Notes: generated by a model from the letters alone, not told the origin. DNA of 20,759 bases from Collinsella sp. (GCA_019414565.1 DXLU01000016.1:90431-111189), one strand, 5' to 3'. Shown: positions 13,153-20,759, numbered from the stretch's first letter. Made by a program: numbers and translations.

Positions 13153-15177
13153 ATGCGTCAATTTAAGACCGAGAGCAAAAAACTGCTCGACCTCATGATC
13201 AACTCCATCTACACCAATAAGGAAATCTTCCTGCGCGAGCTTATCTCTAACGCGAGTGACGCCGTCGACAAGCTCAACTTTAAGAGCCTGCAGGACCCGA
13301 GCGTCAAGCTCGACCAGGGCGACTTGGCTATTCGCGTCTCCTTTGATAAAGACGCCCGCACCATTACCATCTCGGATAACGGCATTGGCATGACCGCCGA
13401 GGAGCTCGAGCGCAATCTGGGCACCATCGCCCATTCCGGCTCCGAGGAGTTTAAGACCGAGAACGCCGAGCAGCAGGGTTCCGATGTCGACATCATCGGT
13501 CAGTTTGGCGTGGGTTTCTACTCCGCCTTTATGGTCGCCAGCCACGTGAAGGTTGTCAGCCGCGCTTATGGCGAGGATACCGCCCACGTTTGGGAGTCCG
13601 ACGGTCTTGAGGGCTACACCATCGAGGATGGCGAGCGCGCCGAGCACGGCACCGATGTCATCCTGACGCTGCGCGAAAACGAGAAGCTCGACGCCGACGG
13701 CGAGGCCGAGACCTACGATCGCTTCCTGACCGAGTGGGGCCTCAAGAGCCTGATTCAGCAGTACAGCAACTATGTGCGCTACCCGATACAGATGATGGTG
13801 TCCAAGAGCCGCCAGAAGCCCAAGCCCGAGGACGCCGGCGACGACTACAAGCCCGAGTACGAGGACTACCAGGAGCTCGAGACCATCAACTCCATGACGC
13901 CGATTTGGAAAAAGCGCATCTCCGACGTTGAGCAGAAGGATTACAACGAGTTCTACAAGTCCACGTTCCACGACTTTGACGATCCCGCGCGCACTATCAG
14001 CTTCCATGCCGAGGGTACGCTTGAGTACGATGCGCTGCTGTTTGTGCCGGGCCGCGCCCCGTTCGATCTGTACAGCAAGGACTACGAGAAGGGCCTGGCG
14101 CTCTACAGCTCCAACGTGCTGATTATGGAGAAGTGCGACGACCTGCTGCCCGACTACTACAACTTTGTCCGCGGCGTCGTGGATTCTGCCGACGTATCGC
14201 TCAACATCTCGCGTGAGACGCTGCAGCAGAACCGTCAGCTCAAGGCCATCGCCAAGCGCGTGGAGAAGAAGATTACCGCCGATCTTGAGGATATGCGCGA
14301 CAACGACCGCGAGGCCTACGAGAAGTTCTTTGAGAACTTTGGCCGCGGTCTTAAGTACGGCATCTACTCGAGCTATGGCATGAAGGCCGATGAGCTCGCC
14401 GACCTGCTACTGTTCTGGTCTGCCAAGGAGCAGAAGATGATTACCCTGGCCGAGTATGCCAAGGGCATGCCCGGGGATCAGAAGGCCATCTACTACGCCG
14501 CCGGCGACTCGCGTGAGCGCTTGGCCAAGATGCCCGTGGTAAAGGGTGTGCTCGACCGCGGCTATGACGTGCTGTTGCTGACGCAGGATGTGGATGAGTT
14601 CACGTTCCAGGCTATGCGTGAGTACGTTGCCGCCGATATGCCTAAGATCTACGAGGACGACGCCGCCCGCGAGGCTGCCGAGAAGGCCGTTGCCGACGGT
14701 GCCGAGCCCGAGGTCGAGGATCGTCACCTGGAGCTCAAGAACGTCGCGACTGGCGATCTTGATCTGGCGACCGAGGACGAGAAGAAGGAGGCCGAGGACG
14801 CCACCAAGGAAAACGAGGACCTCTTTAGCGCTATGAAGGAGGCGCTCGGTGACAAGGTCGAGAAAGTTGCCGTCTCCGCGCGCCTGACCGATGCCCCCGC
14901 TTGCATCACCACCGAGGGTCCGCTTTCGCTCGAGATGGAGAAGGTGCTCCAGAAGGGACCCGAGGGCGCGCCCGACGGCATGCCCAAGAGCCAGCGCGTG
15001 CTCGAGCTCAACGCCAAGCACCCGGTCTTTGACAAGCTTGTCGCTGCCCAGAAGGCAGGTGACGCCGACAAGATCAAGCAGTACTCCGGCCTGCTCTACG
15101 ATCAGGCCCTGCTGGTCGAGGGTATCCTCCCCGAGGACCCCGTTGCCTTCGCGGCGGCTGTCTGCGAGCTGATGTAA
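13153..15177 (+). CDS. htpG: Hsp90-family molecular chaperone HtpG
   Basis: HtpG is a cytosolic ATP-dependent chaperone dimer that remodels client proteins under stress. The N-terminal GHKL ATPase domain is intact: FLRELISNASDA (E29, N33), DNGIGM at 75-80 and GQFGVGFYSAF at 116-126. Middle and C-terminal dimerisation domains follow. The length is 674 residues against about 620-640 in most bacteria. The surplus is largely a charged Asp/Glu/Lys/Ala-rich stretch around residues 500-560 (for example EDEKKEAEDATKENEDLF) that looks like a flexible or coiled insertion near the start of the C-terminal domain. AAAGGA lies eight bases upstream of the ATG. The gene appears monocistronic, with structured sequence on both sides. 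Confidence 0.97.
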   Translation: MRQFKTESKKLLDLMINSIYTNKEIFLRELISNASDAVDKLNFKSLQDPSVKLDQGDLAIRVSFDKDARTITISDNGIGMTAEELERNLGTIAHSGSEEFKTENAEQQGSDVDIIGQFGVGFYSAFMVASHVKVVSRAYGEDTAHVWESDGLEGYTIEDGERAEHGTDVILTLRENEKLDADGEAETYDRFLTEWGLKSLIQQYSNYVRYPIQMMVSKSRQKPKPEDAGDDYKPEYEDYQELETINSMTPIWKKRISDVEQKDYNEFYKSTFHDFDDPARTISFHAEGTLEYDALLFVPGRAPFDLYSKDYEKGLALYSSNVLIMEKCDDLLPDYYNFVRGVVDSADVSLNISRETLQQNRQLKAIAKRVEKKITADLEDMRDNDREAYEKFFENFGRGLKYGIYSSYGMKADELADLLLFWSAKEQKMITLAEYAKGMPGDQKAIYYAAGDSRERLAKMPVVKGVLDRGYDVLLLTQDVDEFTFQAMREYVAADMPKIYEDDAAREAAEKAVADGAEPEVEDRHLELKNVATGDLDLATEDEKKEAEDATKENEDLFSAMKEALGDKVEKVAVSARLTDAPACITTEGPLSLEMEKVLQKGPEGAPDGMPKSQRVLELNAKHPVFDKLVAAQKAGDADKIKQYSGLLYDQALLVEGILPEDPVAFAAAVCELM

Positions 15178-15183
15178 CTAGGG

Positions 15184-15224
15184 GGTTACGCGGTTCTACG
15201 AACCGCGTAACCACTCGACGCTGC
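15184..15224. repeat. Hairpin unit A of the composite element, directly after htpG
   Basis: A perfect 13-bp stem (15184-15196 with 15200-15212) with a TAC loop starts seven bases after the htpG stop codon and is followed by the conserved decamer TCGACGCTGC (15215-15224). There is no T run, so it is not a standard intrinsic terminator. A closely related 12-bp hairpin plus the same decamer follows the second YhgE gene at 20658-20698. Confidence 0.75.
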
Positions 15225-15229
15225 CCTTC

Positions 15230-15295
15230 GTTCCGCCGTTCTAACGAACCTATTGGTTCCGTCGTTCTAACGAACGACGGACCGGTCGACGCTGC
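15230..15295. repeat. Tandem 20-base repeat and hairpin unit B with decamer
   Basis: The 20-base sequences at 15230-15249 and 15256-15275 differ at one base (GTTCCGYCGTTCTAACGAAC). The second belongs to a stem of nine perfect pairs, CCGTCGTTC/GAACGACGG with a TAAC loop (15259-15280), extended by GGT/ACC. The decamer TCGACGCTGC then recurs at 15286-15295. The block looks like an extra hairpin-plus-decamer unit inserted in this copy only. Confidence 0.7.
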
Positions 15296-15398
15296 AAACG
15301 CCCCTAAGCGGCAATCTGACGTTCAATCGTCGGTCGCGTACCAAAGTACGCTTCCCTCCTCTTTCACGTCACCTTGCTCGCTCAGGGGCGTTTTCGCT
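15286..15398. repeat. Composite structured element, copy 1 (42-base conserved core plus closing arm)
   Basis: Bases 15286-15327 match 20689-20730 at 41 of 42 positions. The segment folds into one long arm. A 10-bp stem pairs 15296-15305 with 15384-15393; AGCG 15307-15310 pairs with 15379-15382; GCAA 15311-15314 with 15374-15377; and TGACGT 15317-15322 with 15366-15371. At the tip is the hairpin GCGTAC-CAAA-GTACGC (15336-15351). That is 30 pairs in total, and the arm ends in TTTT at 15391-15394. It contains no ORF. It could be a small RNA, a 3' UTR structure or a mobile palindromic repeat. Confidence 0.7.
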
Positions 15399-15436
15399 GA
15401 CTTATGCTCAACCTGCGACGCTTTCGTGGCCCTAAG

Positions 15437-15492
15437 TAGTCATCGGGGACGTTCTTGTTTGACTAGTCGTTTAAGAACGCCCCCGATGACTA
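15437..15492. repeat. Large inverted repeat (20-base arms, 16-base loop)
   Basis: The left arm (15437-15456) and right arm (15473-15492) pair at 19 of 20 positions; the only mismatch is A15449 opposite C15480. The loop holds the palindrome GACTAGTC (15461-15468). No T run follows on either side. The arms contain TAGTCATCGGGG and CGTTCTT. The form resembles a REP- or MITE-like palindrome. No transposase gene is nearby. Confidence 0.75.
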
Positions 15493-15540
15493 TTCGGATT
15501 GTTAATTTGTGCGGGTTGTGGTTTTGTGACCTGCTGAAAT

Positions 15541-15569
15541 TTGAGATACTGTACAACTGTACGTTAACT
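15541..15569 (+). promoter_or_regulatory. Possible promoter with repeated operator-like motif upstream of the YhgE pair
   Basis: TTGAGA (15541-15546, five of six consensus) is followed after 17 bases by TTAACT (15564-15569). The spacer carries the direct repeat ACTGTACA-ACTGTACG, which also contains GTAC half-sites and could bind a regulator. TATATT at 15581-15586 is an alternative -10 box. The whole stretch 15500-15600 is much more AT-rich than its surroundings, as expected for a promoter. Confidence 0.4.
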
Positions 15570-15605
15570 AATCTTCGTAGTATATTGCTACCCGCAAAAC
15601 TCAAT

Positions 15606-15651
15606 ACCATTGTGCTTCGAGACGCTAAAGCGCCTACGTACAATGGTTTTT
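15606..15651 (+). terminator. Terminator-like hairpin in the leader of the YhgE pair
   Basis: ACCATTGTGC (15606-15615) pairs with GTACAATGGT (15638-15647) over ten pairs, one of them G-T, and is followed by a run of T through 15651. An inner CGCT/AGCG stem caps it. It ends 27 bases before the start codon and lies downstream of the likely promoter, so it may be an attenuator. Confidence 0.6.
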
Positions 15652-15678
15652 GATAGTACGATTTGATTCAACGACAGG

Positions 15679-18468
15679 ATGGATGGTCCAAGCGTGAGTC
15701 TCGGCAGCAAACTATCCAACGCAAAGGTCTCCTTTGCGATATTTAAGCGCGACATTAAGCGACTGCTTATGAACCCCGTCGCCCTGGTGGTTACCTTGGG
15801 CGTGTGCGTCATTCCCTCGCTGTATGCCTGGTACAACATCGTTGCCAACTGGGATCCGTACGGAAATACCCAGGGCATTAAAATCGCCATCGCCAACAAC
15901 GATCAGGGCACCCAGAATGACTTGGTGGGCGAGCTCAATGCAGGCGATAAGGTGGTCGACCAGCTCAAGGAAAACGATCAGCTGGGCTGGACCTTCGTCG
16001 ACTCGGCTGCCGATGCCAAAGAGGGCGTCGAGAGCGGGGAATACTACGCGGCGATCGTAATCCCCAAGAACTTCTCCGACAATCTTGTCTCGATGCTCGA
16101 TGGCAATTACCATCAGCCGAAGCTCACCTATTACGTCAATGAGAAGAAGAGCGCCATTGCGCCCAAGGTCACCGATACCGGTGCCAACACCATCGAGGAG
16201 CAGATCAACTCGGAGTTTGTCTCCACGGTGGGCGAGACTGTTGCCAGTATCGCCAAGGATGCCGGTGTCGATTTAAAGGACAAGGCAACCCAGACTCAGG
16301 ACTCGCTGACAAGTTCGGTGTCCGAGGCATCCGACACCTTGGGTGAGGTGCGCGATTCGATTGGCGATATGAATGCCGCCATCGATAAGACGAGTGGCGC
16401 TATCGCCCCGGCTGATGCGGCGCTTGCCGGCTTGCAAGGTCAGGCACCGTCGCTGACGCAGGCAATCTCCCAGGGCAACGACCTGCTGGGCGAGGCTCGC
16501 GCCACGGCGGGCAACTCTATCACCTCGCTCTCCAAGGCACTCTCGGAAGGTAGCCTTGCACTCACCAAGACGTCAGCCTCCGCGAACGCTGCGATTGGCA
16601 AGCTAACGGGTACGGTCACATCTACGACCACCCGCATCGACAACTCGCTCGAGTCTCTCCAGGCGACGATCGATCACAATAAGGCCGTTATCGGGCACTT
16701 GGAGATTCTCGTTAATGACACGTCGACAGGTTCCGAGGAAATTGACGCGCGCATTGTATCGACCATCGATTCGCTTCGCGAGCAAAACCAGAAGCTGCAG
16801 AGCATCAAGGATGGCCTTTCTGCACAGTCGAGCGCCATGGCAAACGACGCTACGGCAATCTCGAACGCGAGCAACGCACTCAACGCGGCAATTCAGACCG
16901 GTACGGCTAACCTCGGTCAGGCTCAGACCGATCTGGGTCAGAACGCACTTCCGAAGGCTTCGAGCGCGCTTGACTCCTTTACCGCCGTTTCGGGCGATTT
17001 GACCGGCATTGTGTCGGGTATGACCCCCACGATAGCGAGCGCGCGCGGCACGCTGGCGCAGCTCGACGCCACGCTCAAGCAGGCAAAGACCACGCTGTCC
17101 CAAACCGACGCCTCCCTTGCCAAGGTTCAGGACAAGCTCGCGACCGCCGCCAATGACATTGCGGCGCTGCAGACCTCTGAGTCTATGGGCGAGTTAGCCG
17201 ACCTCATGGACGTCGACGTCAATGACGTGGCAGATTTCATGGCATCTCCGGTTGAGCTGACGTCCAAGTCAATCTATCCGGTCAAGAGCTTTGGCTCGGG
17301 CATCGCGCCCTTCTACACCAATCTGGCGCTGTGGGTAGGCGGCTATGTGCTCATCGCTATCTATAAACTCGAGGTCGACCGCGAGGGCATCGGTAGCTTT
17401 ACGGCGCGTCAGGGCTACTTTGGCCGCTGGCTGCTGCTGGTGATCCTGGGTGCGTTGCAGGCCATCATCGTTACGGTGGGCGACCTGGTCATTGGCGTTC
17501 AGTGCGTCAATCCGCTGCTCTTTGTACTGGGCGGCATCGCTATTTCGTTCACCTACGTCAACATCATCTATGCGCTGTCCACCACGTTTAAGCATATCGG
17601 TAAAGCCATTGGCGTCATCCTCGTCATTGTGCAGATCCCCGGCTCGTCGGGCATGTATCCCATCGAGATGATGCCCGGCTTCTTCCAATGGCTGCATCCG
17701 CTGCTGCCCTTCACTTATGGCATCAACCTGCTGCGCGAGACCGTCGGTGGCATGTATTCGTTCAACTACCTGTTCAACCTGTGCGTCCTGGGCGTGTTCC
17801 TTGCCATCGCGCTCTTTATCGGTCTGCAGCTGCGCCCGTTGCTGCTCAACCTCAATCTGCTCTTTGATAAGCAGCTTTCCACGACGGGCCTAATGATCTG
17901 CGAGTCCAACGACCTACCGCGCCAGCGCTATTCGCTGCGCACGGCCATGCGCGTCATGCTCGATTCGGATTCGTACCGTCGCGAGCTGCTCGATCATGCC
18001 GTGGCGTTTGAGCATCGCTACCCGTACTACATCAAGGGCGGTTTTGCCGCCGTGGTAGGCGTGCAGGTTCTGCTCTTTGTGCTTTCGACGGTGCTCGATA
18101 TCGACAATAACGGCAAGATCATCCTGCTCGTTATCTGGATCATTTCGGTTATCGCCATCTGCGGCTGGCTCATCAACATCGAATACATCCGTGCGAGCCT
18201 CAATACCCAGATGCGTATCTCGGCGCTTTCGGACGAGGACCTTCGCCGCGAGATGCGCGAGCACACGGCGGCGATCCCTGCCGCCCGTCGCATGTTTGGT
18301 CTCAACGCCAGCGAGCGTGGCGCCAAGGGAGGCGAACAGCCTACGAGCCGTCTGCCGCATATCGGTGCGCATCGTAAGGCTCAAGATGCCGACGGCGCTG
18401 ACAACGTAAACGGAAACGACGGGGACACCACCCCGCTTGGCAAGCACTCTAAAGGAGGTGAGGCATAA
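15679..18468 (+). CDS. YhgE/Pip-family membrane protein, first of a tandem pair
   Basis: This is a 929-residue envelope protein of the YhgE/phage-infection-protein (Pip) family, built like ABC-2 permeases. Membrane helix 1 (about 34-54) is followed by the family motif WDPYGNT and a large external region (about 56-540). That region is rich in Ser/Ala/Thr/Asn with heptad-like patterns, probably a long helical stalk. Five further helices follow at about 545-563, 582-606, 611-633, 642-662 and 694-716, with LLPFTYGINLLRE between the last two. Unlike its neighbour it carries two extra helices (about 783-807 and 812-834) and a charged cytoplasmic tail. ATG 15679 is used; GTG 15694 is an in-frame alternative. 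Pip is a phage receptor factor in Lactococcus, but the physiological role of the family is largely unknown. Confidence 0.9.
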   Translation: MDGPSVSLGSKLSNAKVSFAIFKRDIKRLLMNPVALVVTLGVCVIPSLYAWYNIVANWDPYGNTQGIKIAIANNDQGTQNDLVGELNAGDKVVDQLKENDQLGWTFVDSAADAKEGVESGEYYAAIVIPKNFSDNLVSMLDGNYHQPKLTYYVNEKKSAIAPKVTDTGANTIEEQINSEFVSTVGETVASIAKDAGVDLKDKATQTQDSLTSSVSEASDTLGEVRDSIGDMNAAIDKTSGAIAPADAALAGLQGQAPSLTQAISQGNDLLGEARATAGNSITSLSKALSEGSLALTKTSASANAAIGKLTGTVTSTTTRIDNSLESLQATIDHNKAVIGHLEILVNDTSTGSEEIDARIVSTIDSLREQNQKLQSIKDGLSAQSSAMANDATAISNASNALNAAIQTGTANLGQAQTDLGQNALPKASSALDSFTAVSGDLTGIVSGMTPTIASARGTLAQLDATLKQAKTTLSQTDASLAKVQDKLATAANDIAALQTSESMGELADLMDVDVNDVADFMASPVELTSKSIYPVKSFGSGIAPFYTNLALWVGGYVLIAIYKLEVDREGIGSFTARQGYFGRWLLLVILGALQAIIVTVGDLVIGVQCVNPLLFVLGGIAISFTYVNIIYALSTTFKHIGKAIGVILVIVQIPGSSGMYPIEMMPGFFQWLHPLLPFTYGINLLRETVGGMYSFNYLFNLCVLGVFLAIALFIGLQLRPLLLNLNLLFDKQLSTTGLMICESNDLPRQRYSLRTAMRVMLDSDSYRRELLDHAVAFEHRYPYYIKGGFAAVVGVQVLLFVLSTVLDIDNNGKIILLVIWIISVIAICGWLINIEYIRASLNTQMRISALSDEDLRREMREHTAAIPAARRMFGLNASERGAKGGEQPTSRLPHIGAHRKAQDADGADNVNGNDGDTTPLGKHSKGGEA

Positions 18469-20658
18469 ATGAAAAACATCCTGCACCTGTTTAAGCGCGA
18501 TGTCCAAAACGTGTCTCGCTCCGTGATCGGCATGGTCGTCGTGATGGGCCTGATCATCGTGCCATGTCTCTATGCATGGTTTAACATCGCCGGAAGCTGG
18601 GATCCGTACGGCAACACCGGCAACCTTAAGATCGCCGTGGTCAACACTGATGAGGGTTACGAGAGCGATCTGATTCCCGTCGAGGTCAACGTGGGCGAAA
18701 ACGTAACCGCCACCCTGCGCGGCAACGAGAACTTCGACTGGGTTGTGCTCAACGATCGCGATAAGGCCATCGATGGCGTCAAGTCGGGCGCGTACTACGC
18801 TGCCGTCGTTATCCCTAAAACGTTTAGCGCCGACATGATGACGCTTTTCTCGACCGAGGTGAAGCACGCCGATATCGAGTTCTACGAGAACCAGAAGGCT
18901 AACGCCATCGCACAGATCGTGACTGAAAAGGGCTCGAGCGCCGTCCAGAGTCAGGTCAACGAGACCTTTACCAAGACCATCACGACCATCGGCCTTAAGA
19001 CCGTGTCCAGCCTGCTCGACTATATGAGTACCGACCAGGTGAGCAACTTTATCGCCAATCTGTCCTCGACGCTGGGCGATTCGGTCGAGGACCTGCAGGA
19101 CGTTCAGGCGAGTGCGACGTCGCTCGCGGGCATTTTGAGCTCCACGTCCGATTCACTGACATCGGCGGGCGGCATGCTCAAGCAGACGGGCACCGTTGAT
19201 GAGTCGACGAAGCAGCTGATGGAGCACGCCAAGAGCGGCATCAATGATTCCAAGGAAGCGCTCAAGGCCGCCAACGATGCCGTTGACGCGGCGATTGACG
19301 GAAGCGCGGGCTCGTTCGACAACGTGTCCGCCGAGCTTGCGAAGGCATTCGATGCCGCGAATCAGCATGTTGACCTTACGGTGTCTCAGCTCAACGAAGC
19401 CGCAGCGGCGCTCAATACGCGTGCTGACGATATCGATGCGATGGCCGATCAGCTCCGCAACCTTGCCGACCAGGTGAGTGATGACAAGCTCAAAGACGGT
19501 CTCGAGTCCGCTGCGACGTCGCTGGGCAGAATTGCCGTGGAGTACCGCAACAATGCGAAGGACCTGACGGCGACCGCAAAGTCCCTTTCGGACGGCATGG
19601 CGGAGGTCAACAACTCGCGTGCCGAGGTCGACCAGGCCATCGCCGATGCCAAGGCGGGTATCTCGGGAGCCAAGTCCGACTACGATTCCACGTTCTCGGT
19701 TAAGGCCAAGGAGCTCAAGAAGACCATTTCGGGCGTTCTGGATTCCCTGAACGGTATCTCGGGTGACTTGGATGGCGCTGTGAGCGGTCTGACCGACGCC
19801 TCTGGCTCGCTCGCAAAGGGCCTCTCCAAGGCTGCGACGCTGGTCAACAAGGCTTCTGATCAGTTGGGCGAGGCGTCGGACAAGATCAGCGCTTTTAAGG
19901 ACGAGCTTGATAGCGCTCTGATGTCGGGTGACCTGGCCATGATTAAGACAATGATTGGCAACGACCCCGAGGGCCTCGCCGTGTCGCTTTCCGGCCCCGT
20001 CGCGCTCGACCGCAAACCGGTCTATCCGATCCGCAACTACGGTTCGGCCATGGCACCGTTCTACACGATTCTGTCGCTGTGGGTGGGCTCGATTGTACTG
20101 GCGGCCATGATGAAGGTCTCGGTTGACGATGAGCTCATCAACGAGCTGATCCCCGTGCGCCTGCACGAGATCTACCTGGGCCGCTACCTGTTCTTTGGAG
20201 GTCTGGCCCTGCTGCAGGCGACACTCGTGTGCGCGGGCGACATCCTGTTCTTTGGCATTCAGTGCGACAACCCGCTGCAGTTTGTACTTGCCGGCTGGGT
20301 CGCGAGTCTCGTGTTCTCCAATATCGTCTACACGCTCACCGTGTCGTTTGGTGATATCGGTAAGGCGCTCGCCGTCGTGCTGTTGGTTATGCAGGTCGGC
20401 GGTTCGGGCGGTACGTTCCCCATCGAGATGACCGGCCCTGTGTTCCAGGCGATCTATCCGTTCCTGCCGTTCACCCACGGCATCAACGCCATGCATGCCG
20501 CCATGGCTGGCGCCTACCATATGGAGTACTGGGTTGAACTTGGCATTCTGGCGAGCTATCTGATTCCGTCGCTGGCACTGGGCGTCGTCTTCCGCCGCCC
20601 GGTCATCAAAGCCAACGACTGGATTATCGAAAAGCTGGAGTCAACAAAGCTTATTTAG
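18469..20658 (+). CDS. YhgE/Pip-family membrane protein, second of a tandem pair
   Basis: This 729-residue YhgE/Pip protein starts directly at the stop of the preceding gene (TAA-ATG). Its AAAGGAGGTG ribosome binding site (18451-18460) lies inside that gene, so the two are translationally coupled. Membrane helix 1 (about 19-40) is followed by SWDPYGNT, YYAAVVIPKTFS and a long external Ala/Ser/Asp-rich region (to about 525) with coiled-coil-like repeats. Five C-terminal helices follow (about 530-549, 573-597, 603-625, 632-650, 688-708), including the conserved GGSGGTFPIEM and LPFTHGINAMHAAM. It lacks the two extra helices and tail of its partner. The two may form a heteromeric envelope-spanning complex; this is inferred from coupling and shared layout. 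Confidence 0.9.
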   Translation: MKNILHLFKRDVQNVSRSVIGMVVVMGLIIVPCLYAWFNIAGSWDPYGNTGNLKIAVVNTDEGYESDLIPVEVNVGENVTATLRGNENFDWVVLNDRDKAIDGVKSGAYYAAVVIPKTFSADMMTLFSTEVKHADIEFYENQKANAIAQIVTEKGSSAVQSQVNETFTKTITTIGLKTVSSLLDYMSTDQVSNFIANLSSTLGDSVEDLQDVQASATSLAGILSSTSDSLTSAGGMLKQTGTVDESTKQLMEHAKSGINDSKEALKAANDAVDAAIDGSAGSFDNVSAELAKAFDAANQHVDLTVSQLNEAAAALNTRADDIDAMADQLRNLADQVSDDKLKDGLESAATSLGRIAVEYRNNAKDLTATAKSLSDGMAEVNNSRAEVDQAIADAKAGISGAKSDYDSTFSVKAKELKKTISGVLDSLNGISGDLDGAVSGLTDASGSLAKGLSKAATLVNKASDQLGEASDKISAFKDELDSALMSGDLAMIKTMIGNDPEGLAVSLSGPVALDRKPVYPIRNYGSAMAPFYTILSLWVGSIVLAAMMKVSVDDELINELIPVRLHEIYLGRYLFFGGLALLQATLVCAGDILFFGIQCDNPLQFVLAGWVASLVFSNIVYTLTVSFGDIGKALAVVLLVMQVGGSGGTFPIEMTGPVFQAIYPFLPFTHGINAMHAAMAGAYHMEYWVELGILASYLIPSLALGVVFRRPVIKANDWIIEKLESTKLI

Positions 20659-20759
20659 TTACGCGGTTTTACCAAACCGCGTAACGGCTCGACGCTGCAA
20701 ACGTCCCTAAGCGGCAATCTGACGTTCAATTTCAAGGGCGCGACCAGAAGGTCAGCGCC
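20658..20759. repeat. Composite structured element, copy 2 (cut by the window edge)
   Basis: A 12-bp stem (20658-20669 with 20674-20685, loop TACC) starts on the last base of the YhgE stop codon. The decamer TCGACGCTGC (20689-20698) and the conserved core follow, ending at 20730 with one difference from copy 1. The apical hairpin differs completely in sequence from that of copy 1 but is again base-paired: GGCGC/GCGCC and GACC/GGTC around AGAA (20737-20759). The closing arm would lie beyond the window. Copy 1's extra tandem-repeat unit is absent here. Confidence 0.7.

Noticed and set aside
15230..15295. Short CRISPR array
   Set aside because: Only two 20-base repeats separated by six bases, with no spacers of uniform size and no cas genes.
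19153..20520. 455-codon open frame on the minus strand
   Set aside because: It lies fully antisense to the second YhgE gene, has shadow-type composition and shows no ribosome binding site or domain.

Overview
The window looks like chromosomal DNA of a high-GC actinobacterium of the Coriobacteriia, most like Collinsella. This is inferred from codon use, strong Shine-Dalgarno sites, and the mix of a VanRS-like two-component system, PhoBR, a BY-kinase module and paired YhgE/Pip proteins. No sequence search was run. I see no phage, plasmid or insertion-sequence genes.

Layout. Bases 1-319 hold two tRNA-Arg(ACG) genes, the first cut by the window edge. Bases 505-2946 encode an 813-residue protein of unknown function with TPR-like helices. 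A tRNA-Ser(GCT) at 3039-3129 is followed by a partial duplication of its own 3' end and a cluster of hairpins. At 3453-4793 (minus strand) lies a secreted D,D-carboxypeptidase of the PBP5 type. Divergent from it is a VanR/VanS-like pair (4991-6950). Next come pstB (7054-7929) and a PhoB/PhoR-like pair (7994-10150). A three-gene module follows (10346-12410): a Wzz-like chain-length protein, a BY-type tyrosine kinase and a PHP-type phosphatase. An ElaA-like acetyltransferase (12450-12950) and htpG (13153-15177) come next. Then there is a 500-base structured intergenic region, and two adjacent YhgE/Pip membrane proteins (15679-20658).

How the genes may work together. Much of the window concerns the cell envelope and its signalling: peptidoglycan trimming, a VanS-like sensor, phosphate sensing, tyrosine-phosphorylation control of polysaccharide length, and large envelope-spanning proteins. 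No vanHAX, no pstSCA and no glycosyltransferases are present, so each regulatory module is separated from its usual partners.

Most unusual signal. A composite hairpin element lies directly after htpG (15184-15398) and again directly after the second YhgE gene (20658 to the window end). The copies share a 42-base core with a single difference. Their hairpin arms differ in sequence but stay base-paired, which suggests selection on structure. The second copy is cut by the window edge, so its missing closing arm can be predicted and tested.
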